Both the position numbers and the translations under genes were made by a program. A stretch of DNA of 64,000 bases from Mycteria americana (taxonomy: Eukaryota; Chordata; Aves; Ciconiiformes; Ciconiidae). The stretch covers positions 57,753,562-57,817,561 of the forward strand of contig NC_134367.1 in NCBI RefSeq assembly GCF_035582795.1, given 5' to 3'. Positions 1-11,632 of the stretch are shown piece after piece. Position 1 is the stretch's first letter. Each line of letters starts with the position of its first letter. The notes under the pieces were generated by a model. It saw only the letters and a program-made list of their open reading frames with translations. It made no database searches and had not been told where the DNA came from.

Positions 1-601
1 TAAGATCATACTTAATATTTCCATGCAATTAAAACTCATTAATTAGCCATAAAAGTATTCAATTTTTATTATAATACTACAGTTATCACTTTAACAAATC
101 ATTAAAGCAATATTAATGTGTTTCTGTATGGAGGCATGTGTGTGTAGGTATGCTTGTGTGCACTCGCAGTTGTAAATTCTCCAGAATTCTTAATTTTTAC
201 ATCTTGTTCATCCAGAGGCAATTTTTCTTTCTCAAGCTGTGACAGTTCCTGTCTCTTCTTCATATATACTGTTCTGAGTATCATCAGACAAAATAAGACA
301 TTAGTGTGATCCATCTTTTTCTGGCTTAAGAAATAAAGGAGACAACAAGGAACCTGAAATATCAAATACAGTTTGGCCTATCAGAAGTAGCTATATTCCA
401 TTACTGTAATATTTAAGGACCTCAAAATCTTTTATATTGCACATAACGTAAAGAGTGTAGCATTGTTTAACTTTAGGGGAATACTATTCTTACTATTTTA
501 CAGATCAAAAGAACTGAAAGATAGCCAAAATATCTAGCTCAAGTGAAATGGAAATATTTGGTGGAGCAAGCAACTTCACAATAAAATTCTGTCCCATATA
601 C
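1..601. other. AT-rich non-coding stretch, nothing recognised
   Basis: No repeat, RNA gene or convincing coding frame seen. Short open frames here carry no recognisable motif. The right edge is set by the start of CR1 homology at about 602. Confidence 0.6.
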
Positions 602-1368
602 CCCTGATATCAATACAGGCTGGGGGATGGAGGGATTGAGAGCAGCCCTGCAGAGAAGGACTTGGGGGTACTGGTGCATGAAAAGCTGGACATGACCCAG
701 CAGTGTGCGCTCGCAGCCCAGAAGGCCAAACATATCCTGGGCTGCATCAAAAGAAGCATGGCCAGCAGGTCGAGGGAGGTGATTCTGCCCCTCTACTCTG
801 CTCTGGTGAGACTTCAGCTGGAGTACTGCATCCAGTTCTGGAGTCCTCAGCACAGGAAAGACATGGAGCTGTTGGAGTGGGTCCAGAGGAGGGCCACAAT
901 CATCATCAGAGTGATGGAACACCTCTCCTATAAGGAAAGGCTGAGAGAGTTGGGGTTGTTCAGCCTGCAGAAGAGAAGGCTCTGGGGAGACCTTACAGGT
1001 GCCTTTCAGCACTTAAAGGGGGCTTATAAGAAAGATGGGGACAAACTTTTTAGCAGGGCCTGTTGCGATAGGACAAGACGTAATGGTTTTAAACTAAAAG
1101 AGGGTAGATTTAGGCTAGATATGAGGAAGAATTCTTTTACAATGAGTGTGGTGCAACATTGGAACAGGTTGCCCAGAGAAGTGGTAGATGCCTCATCCCT
1201 GGAAACATTCAAGGTCAGGTTGGACGGGGCTCTGAGCAACCTGATCTAGTTGAAGATGTCCCTGCTCATGGCAGGGGGATTGGACTAGATGACCTGTAAA
1301 GGTCCCTTCCAAGCCAAAGCATTCTATGATTCTATGATTCTATGATTCTATGATTCTATGATTCTATG
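602..1368 (+). mobile_element. CR1 LINE, 5'-truncated 3' end
   Basis: CR1 non-LTR retrotransposon fragment in + orientation. It joins CR1 sequence at about 602, where the text aligns with the second half of the longer copy at 35.9 kb. It carries the C-terminal part of ORF2, the short 3' UTR ending in GGTCCCTTCCAAGCC, and the family's 3' tail as six perfect copies of ATTCTATG (1321-1368). Severe 5' truncation is normal for CR1, which primes reverse transcription at the 3' end. No target-site duplication was seen, also usual for CR1. It is closely related to the copy at 35055-36676, with nearly the same terminal 80 bases, so both belong to one subfamily. Confidence 0.95.
662..1249 (+). pseudogene. 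CR1 ORF2 C-terminal fragment (post-polymerase region)
   Basis: Open for 195 codons with no internal stop, but it lacks the endonuclease and the reverse transcriptase catalytic core, which are cut off by 5' truncation. What remains is the conserved region downstream of the polymerase active site. Recognisable pieces are [20 protein letters not shown], the VQRRAT segment, FSLQKRRL, and the terminal RLDMRKNSF and [12 protein letters not shown] blocks. The same blocks recur in the copies at 16.5, 28.5 and 36 kb. The reading frame is intact only because it is short. There is no promoter or natural start codon, so it is a dead fragment. Confidence 0.9.
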
Positions 1369-4300
1369 TCACTGGTCTATCATTCTTCTGTTATATTCTT
1401 CCATTCTATTATTTCTATTACATAGTAAATGTATACCTGCTTTCTAACCATAGTTCTTAGCCATTTGAGATGACAATGTCCATTTTGCTATATTTTGTTT
1501 TGGATAAAGTTGTCCGATCAAGTTCTCAAAAACTGGTCAGTTATTCCAGTTATGTCTTTTCCCCTGAAGTTATTACCTGACCCAGTCTGTTAGAGAGGAC
1601 ATATTCCATTCCTAATTTGAGTTTCCTGTTGCTTATCCTTTGTACCTGTATGTGACATTTGTTTCTCCTTGTATGAACCACAGTTTTTAGTGAACGTATA
1701 CCAGCAAAGCAAACGTATAAGTAAATGTGAAACTTTGGCAGCATTAGCACAGAATTCGCTGGGGTGGTATTGTGGTATTTCCACCAAAGTGGGTGTTCTC
1801 AGACATTCTCAGCCTACTTGCTACTGCTTCCTCCCATCAGATAAACATATCTGACAAATGCTTCTCTTGTTCACCTGCTAGTGCTTTGGGTGTGATCAGA
1901 TGCCTGCTTTTCGTCTGTGGTCCATGTTTACCTGCTAAGCTTACTGGAAGTGTATTTGAAGACAGAGAGGGAAAAATGATATTTATAGTCTTTACTTTTT
2001 ATATAAAGCCACATGGACAATGCCTAAATCCCACTCAGTAATGCTATCTTAGGGACTGATCTTTCTCAAGTCAATAGAATTGATCATTACTTTATTTGGA
2101 TTATGGAGATTTGAACTATGACAAGATAAGGGACCAGCTGGCTCAAAAAGTCTACATTGTGTCTCAGAGTCTACTTAGAAATCTTTTTGGACAGTTTTGT
2201 CCATGTGTAGGGAAAGCATATTCTCTCATTGTAAAACTGTATGTCAGGGAATGAGTGCCTTCATGTGGCGCCACTGTAAAAAATGCAATAGTTCTTGACA
2301 AATGCTACAGGGTAGTACTTGTATGGACTGGGAGACAAAAATCAGCTTCCTAGGAAAATGAAAGGACCAGTCCCTGAGGATGAACTGTAGTACCTCTGCA
2401 GAAGGCCTGGGGTTGTAAAAATCCTGCAACCAAAAGCTTGGAAAGCACAGAGGGCTCCCAGACCCCTGCTGAATGCCCAAGCTCTCCTTCTGTTCTGTGT
2501 TGTTGTAGTTGCTTGCAGCAATTAAAAATAAGAATAACAGATCACAAAAACATGTGGAACAATATTTATTGCTATTCTACATAGTTATATTGCCAGAAGA
2601 CCAATCCTGATACGTGTCTTCCTGCCGTAAAAATACAACCGACATTTTATTATCTCCGTTACAGAACACCCTTCATTATTTATAGAGATTGTGTTTGAAA
2701 AGACAAATTACTTCTGTTCTTTCCAGAAGCAATAATAAAGTGATAACACTTTTTGTTAACAACCAGCTCCTTTCTTACCCCTTGAACTTGCTGCTTGCTC
2801 ATCTAATCACAGGGTTTCATAGTCAGTTCGACAGACTGCACCATTGTATATGTTAACTGTCACACATTAAGAATGGCCTTTTGTCCACTTCTATTTTCCA
2901 CTCTAATGATGGTAGTGATACACAAAGTCTTTCCTGAAATTAATTAATTCAGTTATGTGTTTTGGGTGTATTTTTTTTAAGCAGCTGCATAAATACTTAC
3001 GTTAGTATATGGCTTATTTTAATAGAATATATCATCTGCTGACAGACCACAACGATCATACTTCTTTCCCAAACTAGTGGTACAGGGCTAATCCTTAAAC
3101 TGTTGTCTTTATTAGAGAAACATTCACAGCAGTTCTTTGATGTATATTACACAATGGTTATTCATAAAATAAAGTATTATTTCGTAATGACTCTGCATAA
3201 CTTAGACATTAATGTTATGAAGCTGATTTTCAAGCTTTCAGGCACTCATTCTCTGATAACATTTCCTATTTTTGAGCTTCACAGAGGAGCTTCTGCACAG
3301 TATTCCAATAATCTGTGTAAAAAGACAGCAAAATTTTTCAGTCTAGTGCAGATACAAGCAGTGAAAATCATGCAAGGAATCCAAGGATATGCTGAGCAGA
3401 ATTAACAGTGAGAAACATTTCCATTCTGGGGAAAGGCAAGTGGAAGCTGAAAGAAAGAATTTTAATCAAACAGGGAGCTGGATGTTGTCTAAGGTTTGCT
3501 TCAACTTGTGTCTTTAAAATAAAATGCACACTTCTAGCTAAGGAGTCTAGTTTATGCTTTGAGCCACTGCTAAGTACATGAACCATTGCATTATTCAGTG
3601 ATAGCACAGTAAATATTAATTTGCACAATGGCTATATTTTCGGCGAAGCATCAACAGAGCAGAACAAGTTGAATCTTACAGTAATTAGAAAACATAGCAA
3701 GTTCATGGTGATGGAATGTGAATGTTTCAGTGGACTTAAGAAAAAAAGTTAATGCACAATGTACAAGAAAGCCAGTCTTGACAGCCATTCTTGACAGTAA
3801 ATCTAATGAATGGGAATTGGATTGGAAGGCTGGATTTGGCTTCAGTTTTGTTATGCCTTTGCTGTGTGTATCATAGGGAAGATGACTTGAAAAAGACTTT
3901 TTATCCCATTTTCACTCTTTGTTTGCAGAATAAGTGACTGCATCTCTAGTTTTCTTCTGTTGGGTCCCTTTTCTGTTGTATCAGTATAAAAATACTGTCA
4001 TTTAGACATGAAGATAATGACTGTAAGTCTCCCAATAAGTCATTTTTGCTTGTTGGTGACTGGCTGTTGTGTTTGATGGAATGTGCTTAAACATCAGTTC
4101 TCCTCTTTTCCCATTTAGGTGTTGATGGACTTTCCCAACCCTCATTTTAGTTGCTGTTCTAGTAACAGGAATGGACTGGGCAGGGGCATTGCTTCGTTTC
4201 ATGGTTTCCTTTAGAATTTTCACACCCACCTGCTTAATTCAAAATAGATTTCAAGTAACTTTGCTGAAGAATGAGCTGTAGTTAAGCAACAGTGCTGCAT

Positions 4301-7300
4301 TTCAGAGGTTCTGAGTTAAAGTCTGTGGAGCACGTTACCAGATTAACCAGATTACATTATAGTTTATGCTGATCAGTAGTGCTAGGTACACAGACTCTGA
4401 AGATAGCATTAATTGAAACTGATATGTTTATGTCATCCATTTATTGGCTTGGTCCTAAAACCAGAAATACTATGTTGGTACTGTGCAATCCTAAACATAT
4501 GAGGCAACACTTACTAGCCTGAAAATAGGATTTTGCTGTTGCCATTCAGACACTATTATCTCTACACAGCATTGTACTAGGGCTTGTGAGTGTATCAGGT
4601 TGAGCTAGTAGCTGTACAGGGTCCCTAGAGTACATGCTACTGAGAGCTGTAGGTACAGCTCGCATGCTTCCTCATCATGCAAGTACTATTGCTACTTGCA
4701 AGAGGTCAAAGCAAAATCAAATTGCAAGAGTTCCACATTCCTTACCTCTACATTTCCCATTTTCAAGAGTTAAGGATACCCTCTTTTTCTACTCGAGGGC
4801 AAAATGCTCCATGTCCTTCTTTTTTTTGCCTCATGTATTATGAGCTCCTGCAGGTGGACTGTATAAGTTCTCAAGGTTCTACGACTGTGACATACAAGTA
4901 ATATCATATAAATAGATGTTAATACAATAAATCTTTGAAGTATTGAACCAGGTCAGAGAGATTTTTTAAGCTATGGGAGCTTGTCTAAAAATACTGAACT
5001 TTTTTCCCCCAGAGGGTGTTTGCCTTAAGTTCAGGAAAAAAAAGGAAATTAAGATTCAGTGCAGAAGTTAGATTCTTCCTGACAATGGAGAGCCTATAAA
5101 ACCTGCTGTGTGTTTTGTACAATATATTATGATGCAAAGACATTATAGAATGACTCTCAGCCTTGGATTTTTCTTGTATTTTAAGGACCTAAACCAGCTG
5201 TTTCTAAAAAATGGGAGGAAAAGGCAAAAAAAAAAAAAGTCTAGGGAGTTATGGTGAATTAAGGTACAGCAGAGCTCCCGAGACTCCTATTTCACCAACT
5301 GTTCTAAACAAGACAATGCAAAGGATTTTCACAAATTAAAATGTTAAAATAATGGATTGTGACTTGAAAAACACAATCCAATTACTGAAGCTCAGGAAAC
5401 TACTAAACAAGTATGTCAATCTTATTCCAAGAGAAAGTAGGGGACCCCTTTAAAATTTAAATAGCATCCTCTGGGGTTTAATTGCAAATCATCTCACCTA
5501 GAATGCATTGAAGGTTTGTATTGGAAATGTTCCTAGTATTGAGTCATTTGGACTATTCACTTAAGATGTCTGGAACATTGCACAGTAAGTTCCAACATTT
5601 AAAAGTTATGACTTGCAGCTATTTTAAAACCAGTCTTGTTAAGATCTCATTTTCCTTTTTAAACTTGACATAACTGGAGGCAAAAATGTAATTGAATCTT
5701 ATGTATCTTCGGGGGGGGGGGGTAAGTAGGAGGTTAAATAAAGGTTACACTGTAACAGTTTCCCTTCTGCAAGAAAATGTGGGTTTTTCTAATGAGTGCT
5801 CAGTATGGTCTAGTGAGAATTTTCCATTCCTGCCCACTTACACGGCGTTTTGTGGCCAAAAGAGACCTTACAGACCACGGTGGAAAAAAATATAATTTGA
5901 TGAAAAAAATAGAGATATTAAAATCTTCTCCCTCTTTCCAAGCTGCTCATCTGCCCCATGCCAAAGCTAACTGAAGCCCCTCCCTACTCCAACAATCCAA
6001 AACAATTTGTGAATCTCAAGTCAGTAGAAATATACAGGCTGAAGTTTGACAGGTATCTCTACTTTTTATATTTGCAGGGCTCCCTATAGCATTTTTGTGT
6101 GGCACAACTATAGTACAGATACTATGAAAACAGCTTGCATGATGTAAGAATATTATGATCTCCATTTGGGGTGATGTAGGTTTTCTCATTTCCAAAAACA
6201 GCTTTATTTTCTCATTCTTTGCCCCATAATTTCTTGTTTAGACACTTTGAAAAATAAACACTTAGCATGCTGTTGACTACACTTAGGACTGCTAACGTGA
6301 ATCTGTATTCTCTGCAAAGGCTGTGATAAGGATGTAAAATTACAGTCATGATTTTGGATATGCTTTTGAACCATTTTTATCTAAAAATTTTTGGGCTGCT
6401 TTAGTGTGAACAGAGATCATTACTGCCTATCAGATTTGCTTTCATTTGTCAAACTATCCTTGCTGAGATAAACTGTAATTAAACTGTAATTTAAAAAAAA
6501 ATAACTGAGATGTAAAGAAATAACAGTTTATTTATTTTCATTGACTTCTTCCTCAAAATGAGTATCTCAAATCGTTAGCCAATTGTGTCCTGATGAATTT
6601 CACCACATCCATGGCAGAACACAGATGGGAGCTGTTCTTGTACTTGCAAGGTGGTTTGAATTTTTTGCATTTGTCCCTGGAATAAAACAGCAAGTTCTAC
6701 TTAGTAGAGAGGAGAAGAATGTCAGGAATCACTTGCTTTGTTTTGGGAAATCTCTTGAATCTTTGATCTAGAACCTACCTTGCTCATTCATGTCAAGGGC
6801 TGCCTTCAGCCACCAATAACCCATTGCATTGCATTCAGGATTATTCATGGAACAGAGGTGCTACCCTATGCAAAGGAGAGAAAATTTAACCTCTAATTTG
6901 CAGGGGTAAAACGAACAATACTTGAATAATCATCCTATATCTTCTTGGAAATGATAAATCACTTTTAAGAATTCAGATTGCTGTGTAAAACCAATATTTG
7001 TCTTTTCACAAATAGGTATTTTGCAAATGAAATAGCATTATATCTGATATGCCACTTACAGTGATACATTCAAAAGTGAAGTTTGTAGGATGTCAGCAAG
7101 AATTTGAGATTATTGCTTCTCCTTCTCTTGTTTCACAAACACATTGTCTCTCATACCTTCTGCACAGAGTTAACTGCTTGACCCCCTTCCAAATATTCTT
7201 TCTGTGCTCTATTGTTCTTCTGCATCGATCAAGTCAAAGGTCTGAACTACTGTCATTCTTGAAAACTTCTGTATCACCTTTTATGTTAACCTTTACGATT

Positions 7301-7616
7301 CTTATCAAGTGTGGTTCTTTTTTACATGCGAAGGGTAGGAGTAAAAGATAACAAAATCTATGTAACAACGCCTCCTACTGATTGATGCCTTTGTGCGTTT
7401 GACTTCCAGAGGCTGCTGAACAGGAAGAGCTGATTGTCCAGACTGTTTATTTCTACAAGTTTTTTATATCTTTTTCTCATCCTTCCCATCCATCGGACAT
7501 TACCTTACAGTATCATTTCAGAATATAGTCAGAAGTTATGCTTCTGAGTTATAGTGACAATTACTATGGCTGTTTCTTTACATAAAACAAGTAATCCACC
7601 ATAAAAGAAGATAAAC
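1369..7616. other. 6.2 kb AT-rich non-coding, no gene seen
   Basis: No recognisable repeat family and no coding frame with family motifs. Open frames of up to about 100 codons occur on both strands but look like chance. A 12-G run lies at 5711-5722 and an A12 run near 5227. It may be intron or intergenic sequence of the host. Confidence 0.5.
5711..5722 (+). repeat. G12 homopolymer
   Basis: Twelve consecutive G on the + strand in otherwise AT-rich sequence. It is prone to length error in sequencing. Confidence 0.9.
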
Positions 7617-7639
7617 TTTTTTTTTTTTTTTTTTTTTTT
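7617..7639 (+). repeat. T23 homopolymer
   Basis: A run of 23 T on the + strand. No retrotransposon body can be recognised on either side, so it is called a simple repeat and not the tail of an element. Confidence 0.9.
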
Positions 7640-8113
7640 ATATTTTAGCTTGTGTAAAAAGGTGTTCTCTTTTTCAGGTACATTTTCTGTGTGGGACAGC
7701 TTGCTCTTTTTCCCTGCCCCTTATCAATATTGGATAGCTGATTAATATGTAATGCACAGGTTCTTGGAATAGAAGATCTTGTAACTGCTTACCATTTTGA
7801 TATATCACATGAAAGAAAAATCAAACGTACTCCAAGGATCCATTACCACAGACTAAGCTGAAATATGCCATGCCTCATTTAAACATTTTAATTTCTGCAT
7901 TAAAAATTAAAAGGTCGTTTGTCTCTTTATTTTTAACAAAAAAAAGTTTTAATAAAATATAACAGTAGCTGTCAATGGACCAACAGTAGTAAGATGCGGT
8001 TTAACAATTCTCCTGCCAATTTCATCTATCATTTCATTTAAAATAGAAACATATAAACTGTCTTGATTTCTAGGTTCCAGGCATCATCAAAAAGTGAAGA
8101 GTATAGAAAAATG
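7640..8113. other. Non-coding, nothing recognised
   Basis: AT-rich sequence between a poly-T run and the pyrimidine microsatellite. No feature supported. Confidence 0.5.
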
Positions 8114-8326
8114 TTTTCTCTCCTCTTCTCTTCTCTTCTCTTCTCTTCTCTTCTCTTCTCTTCTCTTCTCTTCTCTTCTCTTCTCTTCTCTTCTCTTCTC
8201 TTCTCTTCTCTTCTCTTCTCTTCTCTTCTCTTCTCTCTTCTCTTCTCTTCTCTCTTCTCTTCTCTTCTCTCTTCTCTTCTCTTCTCTTCTCTTCTCTTCT
8301 CTTCTCTTCTCTTCTCTTCTCTTCTT
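8114..8326 (+). repeat. (TTCTC)n homopyrimidine microsatellite, 213 nt
   Basis: The + strand holds only C and T for 213 nt, mostly perfect TTCTC pentamers, with a few CTCTTC phase slips between about 8230 and 8275. The complement is a pure GAGAA purine strand. It reads through as long leucine/serine/phenylalanine or arginine/glutamate open frames on the two strands. These are by-products of the repeat and are not annotated as genes. Tracts of this type can form triplex (H-DNA) structures and are length-unstable. Confidence 0.97.
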
Positions 8327-8989
8327 ATGAAAAACAAAGTCTCAGTTTAAAAATTAGTTTATGTCTGAAACAAAAGGGTTAGCAAGCTATTTCCTCACAT
8401 CAACAGGAGAAAGGAAAAACTTCACATGAAATAAAGAAGGGAGAAATATTCTCAAACCAGAGAGACTTGGAGAGAAAAGCCATGACGTGTTGTAGAAACT
8501 AGCTGTAGGAGTGGTAGTAGTTGTAAAGTAAGACACAGGAGAGCTAAATACACCAAAGAAACAATAGGCTTTCTTTGCCAAATGGTAGGAGAATGTCTTG
8601 TGTTGACACTGTGTACAGCTTCTCTTTATGCTTCACCATGTTGTATGATAGAGGAAACCAATGTTATTGGCAGCATTACCTTGGTATTACTCCTTAAGCA
8701 TTTGCAGAGATATTTAAACTGAACAGTCACAAATTCAGTTAAAATGTCCTGTGGAAATGGTGATGGTTCAGGATGTGATTTGCCAGGAGCTCAGATGTCT
8801 TTCCAGATGACTTGGTGTGCATAGGAGGAAGAAATAACCTTGCCAGCCTGACCCAAAGGTGTCTCTGCTCATCAATGTAAGAACTTAATTGTACTTTCCA
8901 TCCTCAGTTGTTGAATACTTACGACAAAAGAAGGTATATAAGCTGTATTCACAGTTTATTATGTGAACGAGAATTCATAAAACAATTAT
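8327..8989. other. Non-coding, nothing recognised
   Basis: Sequence between the microsatellite and the ERV insertion. No gene or repeat identified. Confidence 0.5.
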
Positions 8990-8994
8990 CATAC
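8990..8994. other. Left copy of probable 5-bp target-site duplication
   Basis: CATAC immediately before the 5' LTR. CATGC follows the far end at 15859-15863, so 4 of 5 bases match. The solo LTR of the same family at 39.7 kb has GCTAC/GCTAT at its ends, also 5 bp with one transition, which supports a 5-bp duplication for this family. Confidence 0.5.
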
Positions 8995-9561
8995 TGTCCC
9001 GGTTTCGGCTGGGATAGAGTTAATTTTCTTCCTAGTGGCTGGTATAGTGCTGCGTCTTGGATTTTAGTATGAGAATAATGTTGATAACACACTGATGTTT
9101 TGGCTGTTGCTAAGTGGTGTTTACACTGGTCAAGGACTTTTCAGCTTCCCATGCTCTGCCAGGTGCACAAGAAGCTGGGAGGGGGCACAGCCAGCACAGC
9201 TGACCCACACTGGCCAAAGGGCTATTCCATACCATAGGGCGTCATGCTCAGTACAGAAACTGGGGGAGTTGGCTGTGGGGCAGTGATCGCTGCTCAGGGA
9301 CTGGGTGGGCATCGGTCAGCGGGTGGTGAGCGGTTGTATCACTGTTTTTTTCCCCCTGGGTTTTGTTCCTCTCTCGCTCTCTTGTTGTTTTCCTTCTCAT
9401 TACAATTTGTTTGTTGTTCCAATTATTAAACTGTTTTTATCTCAACCCACAAGTTTTCTTACTTTTGCTCTTCCGATTCTCTCCCCTGTCCTGTTGGGGG
9501 GGGGGAGGGTGAGTGAGTGGCTGTGTGGTACTTAATTGCCGACTGGGGCTAAACCACAGCT
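8995..9561 (+). repeat. 5' LTR of the ERV (+ orientation)
   Basis: Starts TGTCCCGG after CATAC and ends at about 9561 by alignment with the ...CCACAACA end of the solo LTR (39688-40033) and of the inverted LTR. The last three bases differ here (GCT). U3 would drive proviral transcription. Where the solo LTR has a clear TATATAAA box, this copy reads TACAGAAA (9252-9259), so its promoter is probably weakened. A variant poly(A) signal ATTAAA lies at 9425-9430. A G-rich run lies at about 9496-9508. Open frames inside the LTR are not genes. Confidence 0.93.
9425..9430 (+). promoter_or_regulatory. Poly(A) signal variant ATTAAA in the LTR
   Basis: ATTAAA is the commonest variant of AATAAA and lies in the R/U5-like part of the LTR. 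The inverted LTR has the same motif (TTTAAT at 15423-15428 on the + strand). The solo LTR at 39.7 kb lacks it because of its internal deletion. Confidence 0.5.
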
Positions 9562-9569
9562 GTCCTTTT

Positions 9570-9587
9570 TGGTGCTTAATGTGGGGC
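9570..9587 (+). other. Primer-binding site, tRNA-Lys-like
   Basis: TGGTGCTTAATGTGGGGC lies eight bases after the aligned LTR end and is followed by TCGAA. It matches the 3' end complement of tRNA-Lys(1,2), the primer of many class II retroviruses, at 14 of 18 positions. All four differences are T where the complement has C. The eight-base gap from the LTR end is longer than usual, because reverse transcription normally fixes the U5 end directly against this site. Confidence 0.65.
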
Positions 9588-9708
9588 TCGAAAGTTTTGA
9601 GATAATAACAGATTAAACAGAGCGTATTAAGGAATTTAGATCTGTTAGTAGTTGCTGGCCACGATATTGATTCATCTGTTCTCGATATTGGTTTACCTGA
9701 TATGCACC

Positions 9709-10227
9709 ATGCTCATTTTTTTGCTGTGCATGTTAAAGATTGGGGTTGGTTTTTGCAGTTTGCTGTGCTCTGCTGTGATTGGTGATGTTTTGCCTGGGAG
9801 ATTTGTTATTAAAACAGTGACCTTGGATTTATTTTGGTACCTAAGTGCCATACTGAAACCATTACTGTATGTTGGGTACCACCTTATGGAGACAATTAGC
9901 AATTATACTTCTTCCTCTGAGAGGTTTTTTATGGAGGAAATACAAAATGGCACCTTTGTTACTTTCTTCTACAATGTTTCCTCCTTCGTTACAACAATTT
10001 TTCAGTATCTTGAACATCTTTGGGTAGTTAAGATGTATCTGTTGGTATTGCTTGGGAATATTGTTGTGGTTTTATCTAAGATTAGTAAACAATTTAAGAA
10101 TATAATCCAGAGATCTGCCCCAAGGGCGGATAGTTATGAGTGGCAGGGTGTGTGGGATAGCATGGGCAAATGCCTAGGACGGTGGGCACCTACAGTGTTT
10201 TGGAACTTCCCCTCTGAACAAGTGTAG
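9709..10227 (+). CDS. ERV N-terminal gag/leader frame: predicted multi-pass membrane protein
   Basis: The frame is open from 9652 (after a TAG at 9649) to a TAG at 10225. The first ATG is at 9709, with A at -3, giving 172 residues. From that ATG: hydrophobic stretches at about 1-28, 39-59 and 104-123, so three or four membrane spans. Between the second and third lie three N-glycosylation sequons (NYT, NGT and NVS at residues 65, 80 and 89), then a basic, Trp-rich tail. The frame continues past the TAG for 35 codons with plausible gag-like sequence to a TGA at 10333, so it was probably the N-terminus of a longer gag product. No known matrix domain is recognised. It is the only sizeable unbroken frame in the element. 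Role unknown; a membrane-targeting domain is inference. Confidence 0.55.
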   Translation: MLIFLLCMLKIGVGFCSLLCSAVIGDVLPGRFVIKTVTLDLFWYLSAILKPLLYVGYHLMETISNYTSSSERFFMEEIQNGTFVTFFYNVSSFVTTIFQYLEHLWVVKMYLLVLLGNIVVVLSKISKQFKNIIQRSAPRADSYEWQGVWDSMGKCLGRWAPTVFWNFPSEQV

Positions 10228-11632
10228 AATCCTGAAAGATTAGTAGAATATTTGGAAAAAGTATGCTGTCACCCTGGCAATTCTAAGGAGATACAAATCA
10301 CTGCAATGTGCTGGGGCCTGGCCCATGCCTACTGAGCCCTGTACAACACTTTTTAGAACCCTCAAGGACCTGGTGACAAAACAACAGACACCGCAGCTAC
10401 TCCAGCCCCCCTGTGACAGGCACTGCGGTTCAACCAGGGAACCAACCCGTGTCAGTATCAGTCACCCCTATACACAAGAAGAAATCCTGGAAGCAAAAGT
10501 CAGCTCATTTAGAAATGGAAGATGAAAGAGCAAGGCCGTCACAAGGAGAGGAAGAGGAAGAACTTGTGGATGAGACAGAAACCACCCGATCCCTATCCCT
10601 GAGTGACCTGCGAGATATACGAAAATATTTCAGCTGTTGTCCAGGCGAGCACGTTGTCTCCTGGCTGCTCCAATGCTGGGATACCAGGGCCAGTAGCCTG
10701 GAATGAGAGGGTAAGGAAGCCAAACAGCTGCGATCCCTTTCCAGGGAAGGGGGCATTGACAAAGTGATTGGAAAAGGGGCACAAGCCCTCAGCCTCTGGA
10801 GGCGACTCCTGTCAGCTATGAAGGAAAGATACACCTTCAAGGAAGATGTTATATACTGCTCAGGCAAATGGACCACCATGGAGAAAGGTATCCAGTACCT
10901 GAGGGAATTAGCTGTGCTGGAGGTGGTTTATGGTGACCTGGACAACGAGCAGTCTCCCAAAGATCCAGATGAGGTCCAGTGCACACGACCCACGTGGTGG
11001 AAGTTGGTACGAAACGCACCATCGTCGTGTGCCAACTCATTGGCAATACTGACCTGGAAAGATGGAGAGGGTCCAACAGTGGATGAAGCGGCTAATAACC
11101 TCCGGGAATATAAAGAAAGTATCTCTTCCTCCCTCATCTCAGCTGTGGAGAAACTGTCCTGGGACTTCCAATGATTCAAAGAGGATATGTCCTACTTCCC
11201 ACCTGTACGGACCAGTATCTCAGCTATTAGGAGTCAGCATTCCTCTGCTCAAGAGAGAGGATATAGAGGGTACACACCACCCTATGGTTTTACCTGCGTG
11301 ACTAGGGAGACGACATGAGGAAGTGGGATGGAAAACCTACCTCGACCCTAGAGGCACAGGTACGTGAGTTGCAAGGAAAACAATCACCAAAGGGGGTACT
11401 TCCAGGAAAATTGCTGCTCCGGTTTCCAGTGGACAGTTCCCCAGACAGAGTAAAAGGGCTGATCTTACTCCTGATTTTAACGAAGGAGCTCCTGACTCAT
11501 ATATACAAGAAATGGGTAATGAATATTATGACCAGGACTAGGAGGGCCCTGCCTCCAGACAGGTGGAGGAAAGGGACAACTGGGTTTACTGGCCTGTGTG
11601 GACTGGATGGCCTGGCACATCAGACCCTATAA
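10228..11632 (+). pseudogene. ERV gag, capsid-type region, broken
   Basis: Gag-like remnant in at least three frames. Frame of 10228-10335 continues the upstream membrane frame and hits TGA at 10333. The main body is a second frame from about 10413 to 11318, with in-frame TGA codons at 10704, 11172 and 11316. The last part lies in a third frame, 11315-11632. The main body starts with an acidic linker (EEEEELVDETE), then a Trp/Leu/Arg-rich helical region (SLWRRLL, MKERYTFKEDV, GIQYLRELAVLEVVY, TWWKLVRNAPSS) that fits a retroviral capsid. No CCHC zinc knuckle is visible, as in foamy and ERVL-type Gag. It is called gag from position before protease and composition, not from a motif that is unique to the family. 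Confidence 0.7.

Noticed and set aside
539..1239. Minus-strand frames of 157 and 71 codons
   Set aside because: Antisense shadows of the CR1 ORF2 fragment at 662-1249.
8038..8350. Open frames of Leu/Ser/Phe and Arg/Glu repeats on both strands
   Set aside because: Direct translation of the TTCTC/GAGAA microsatellite.
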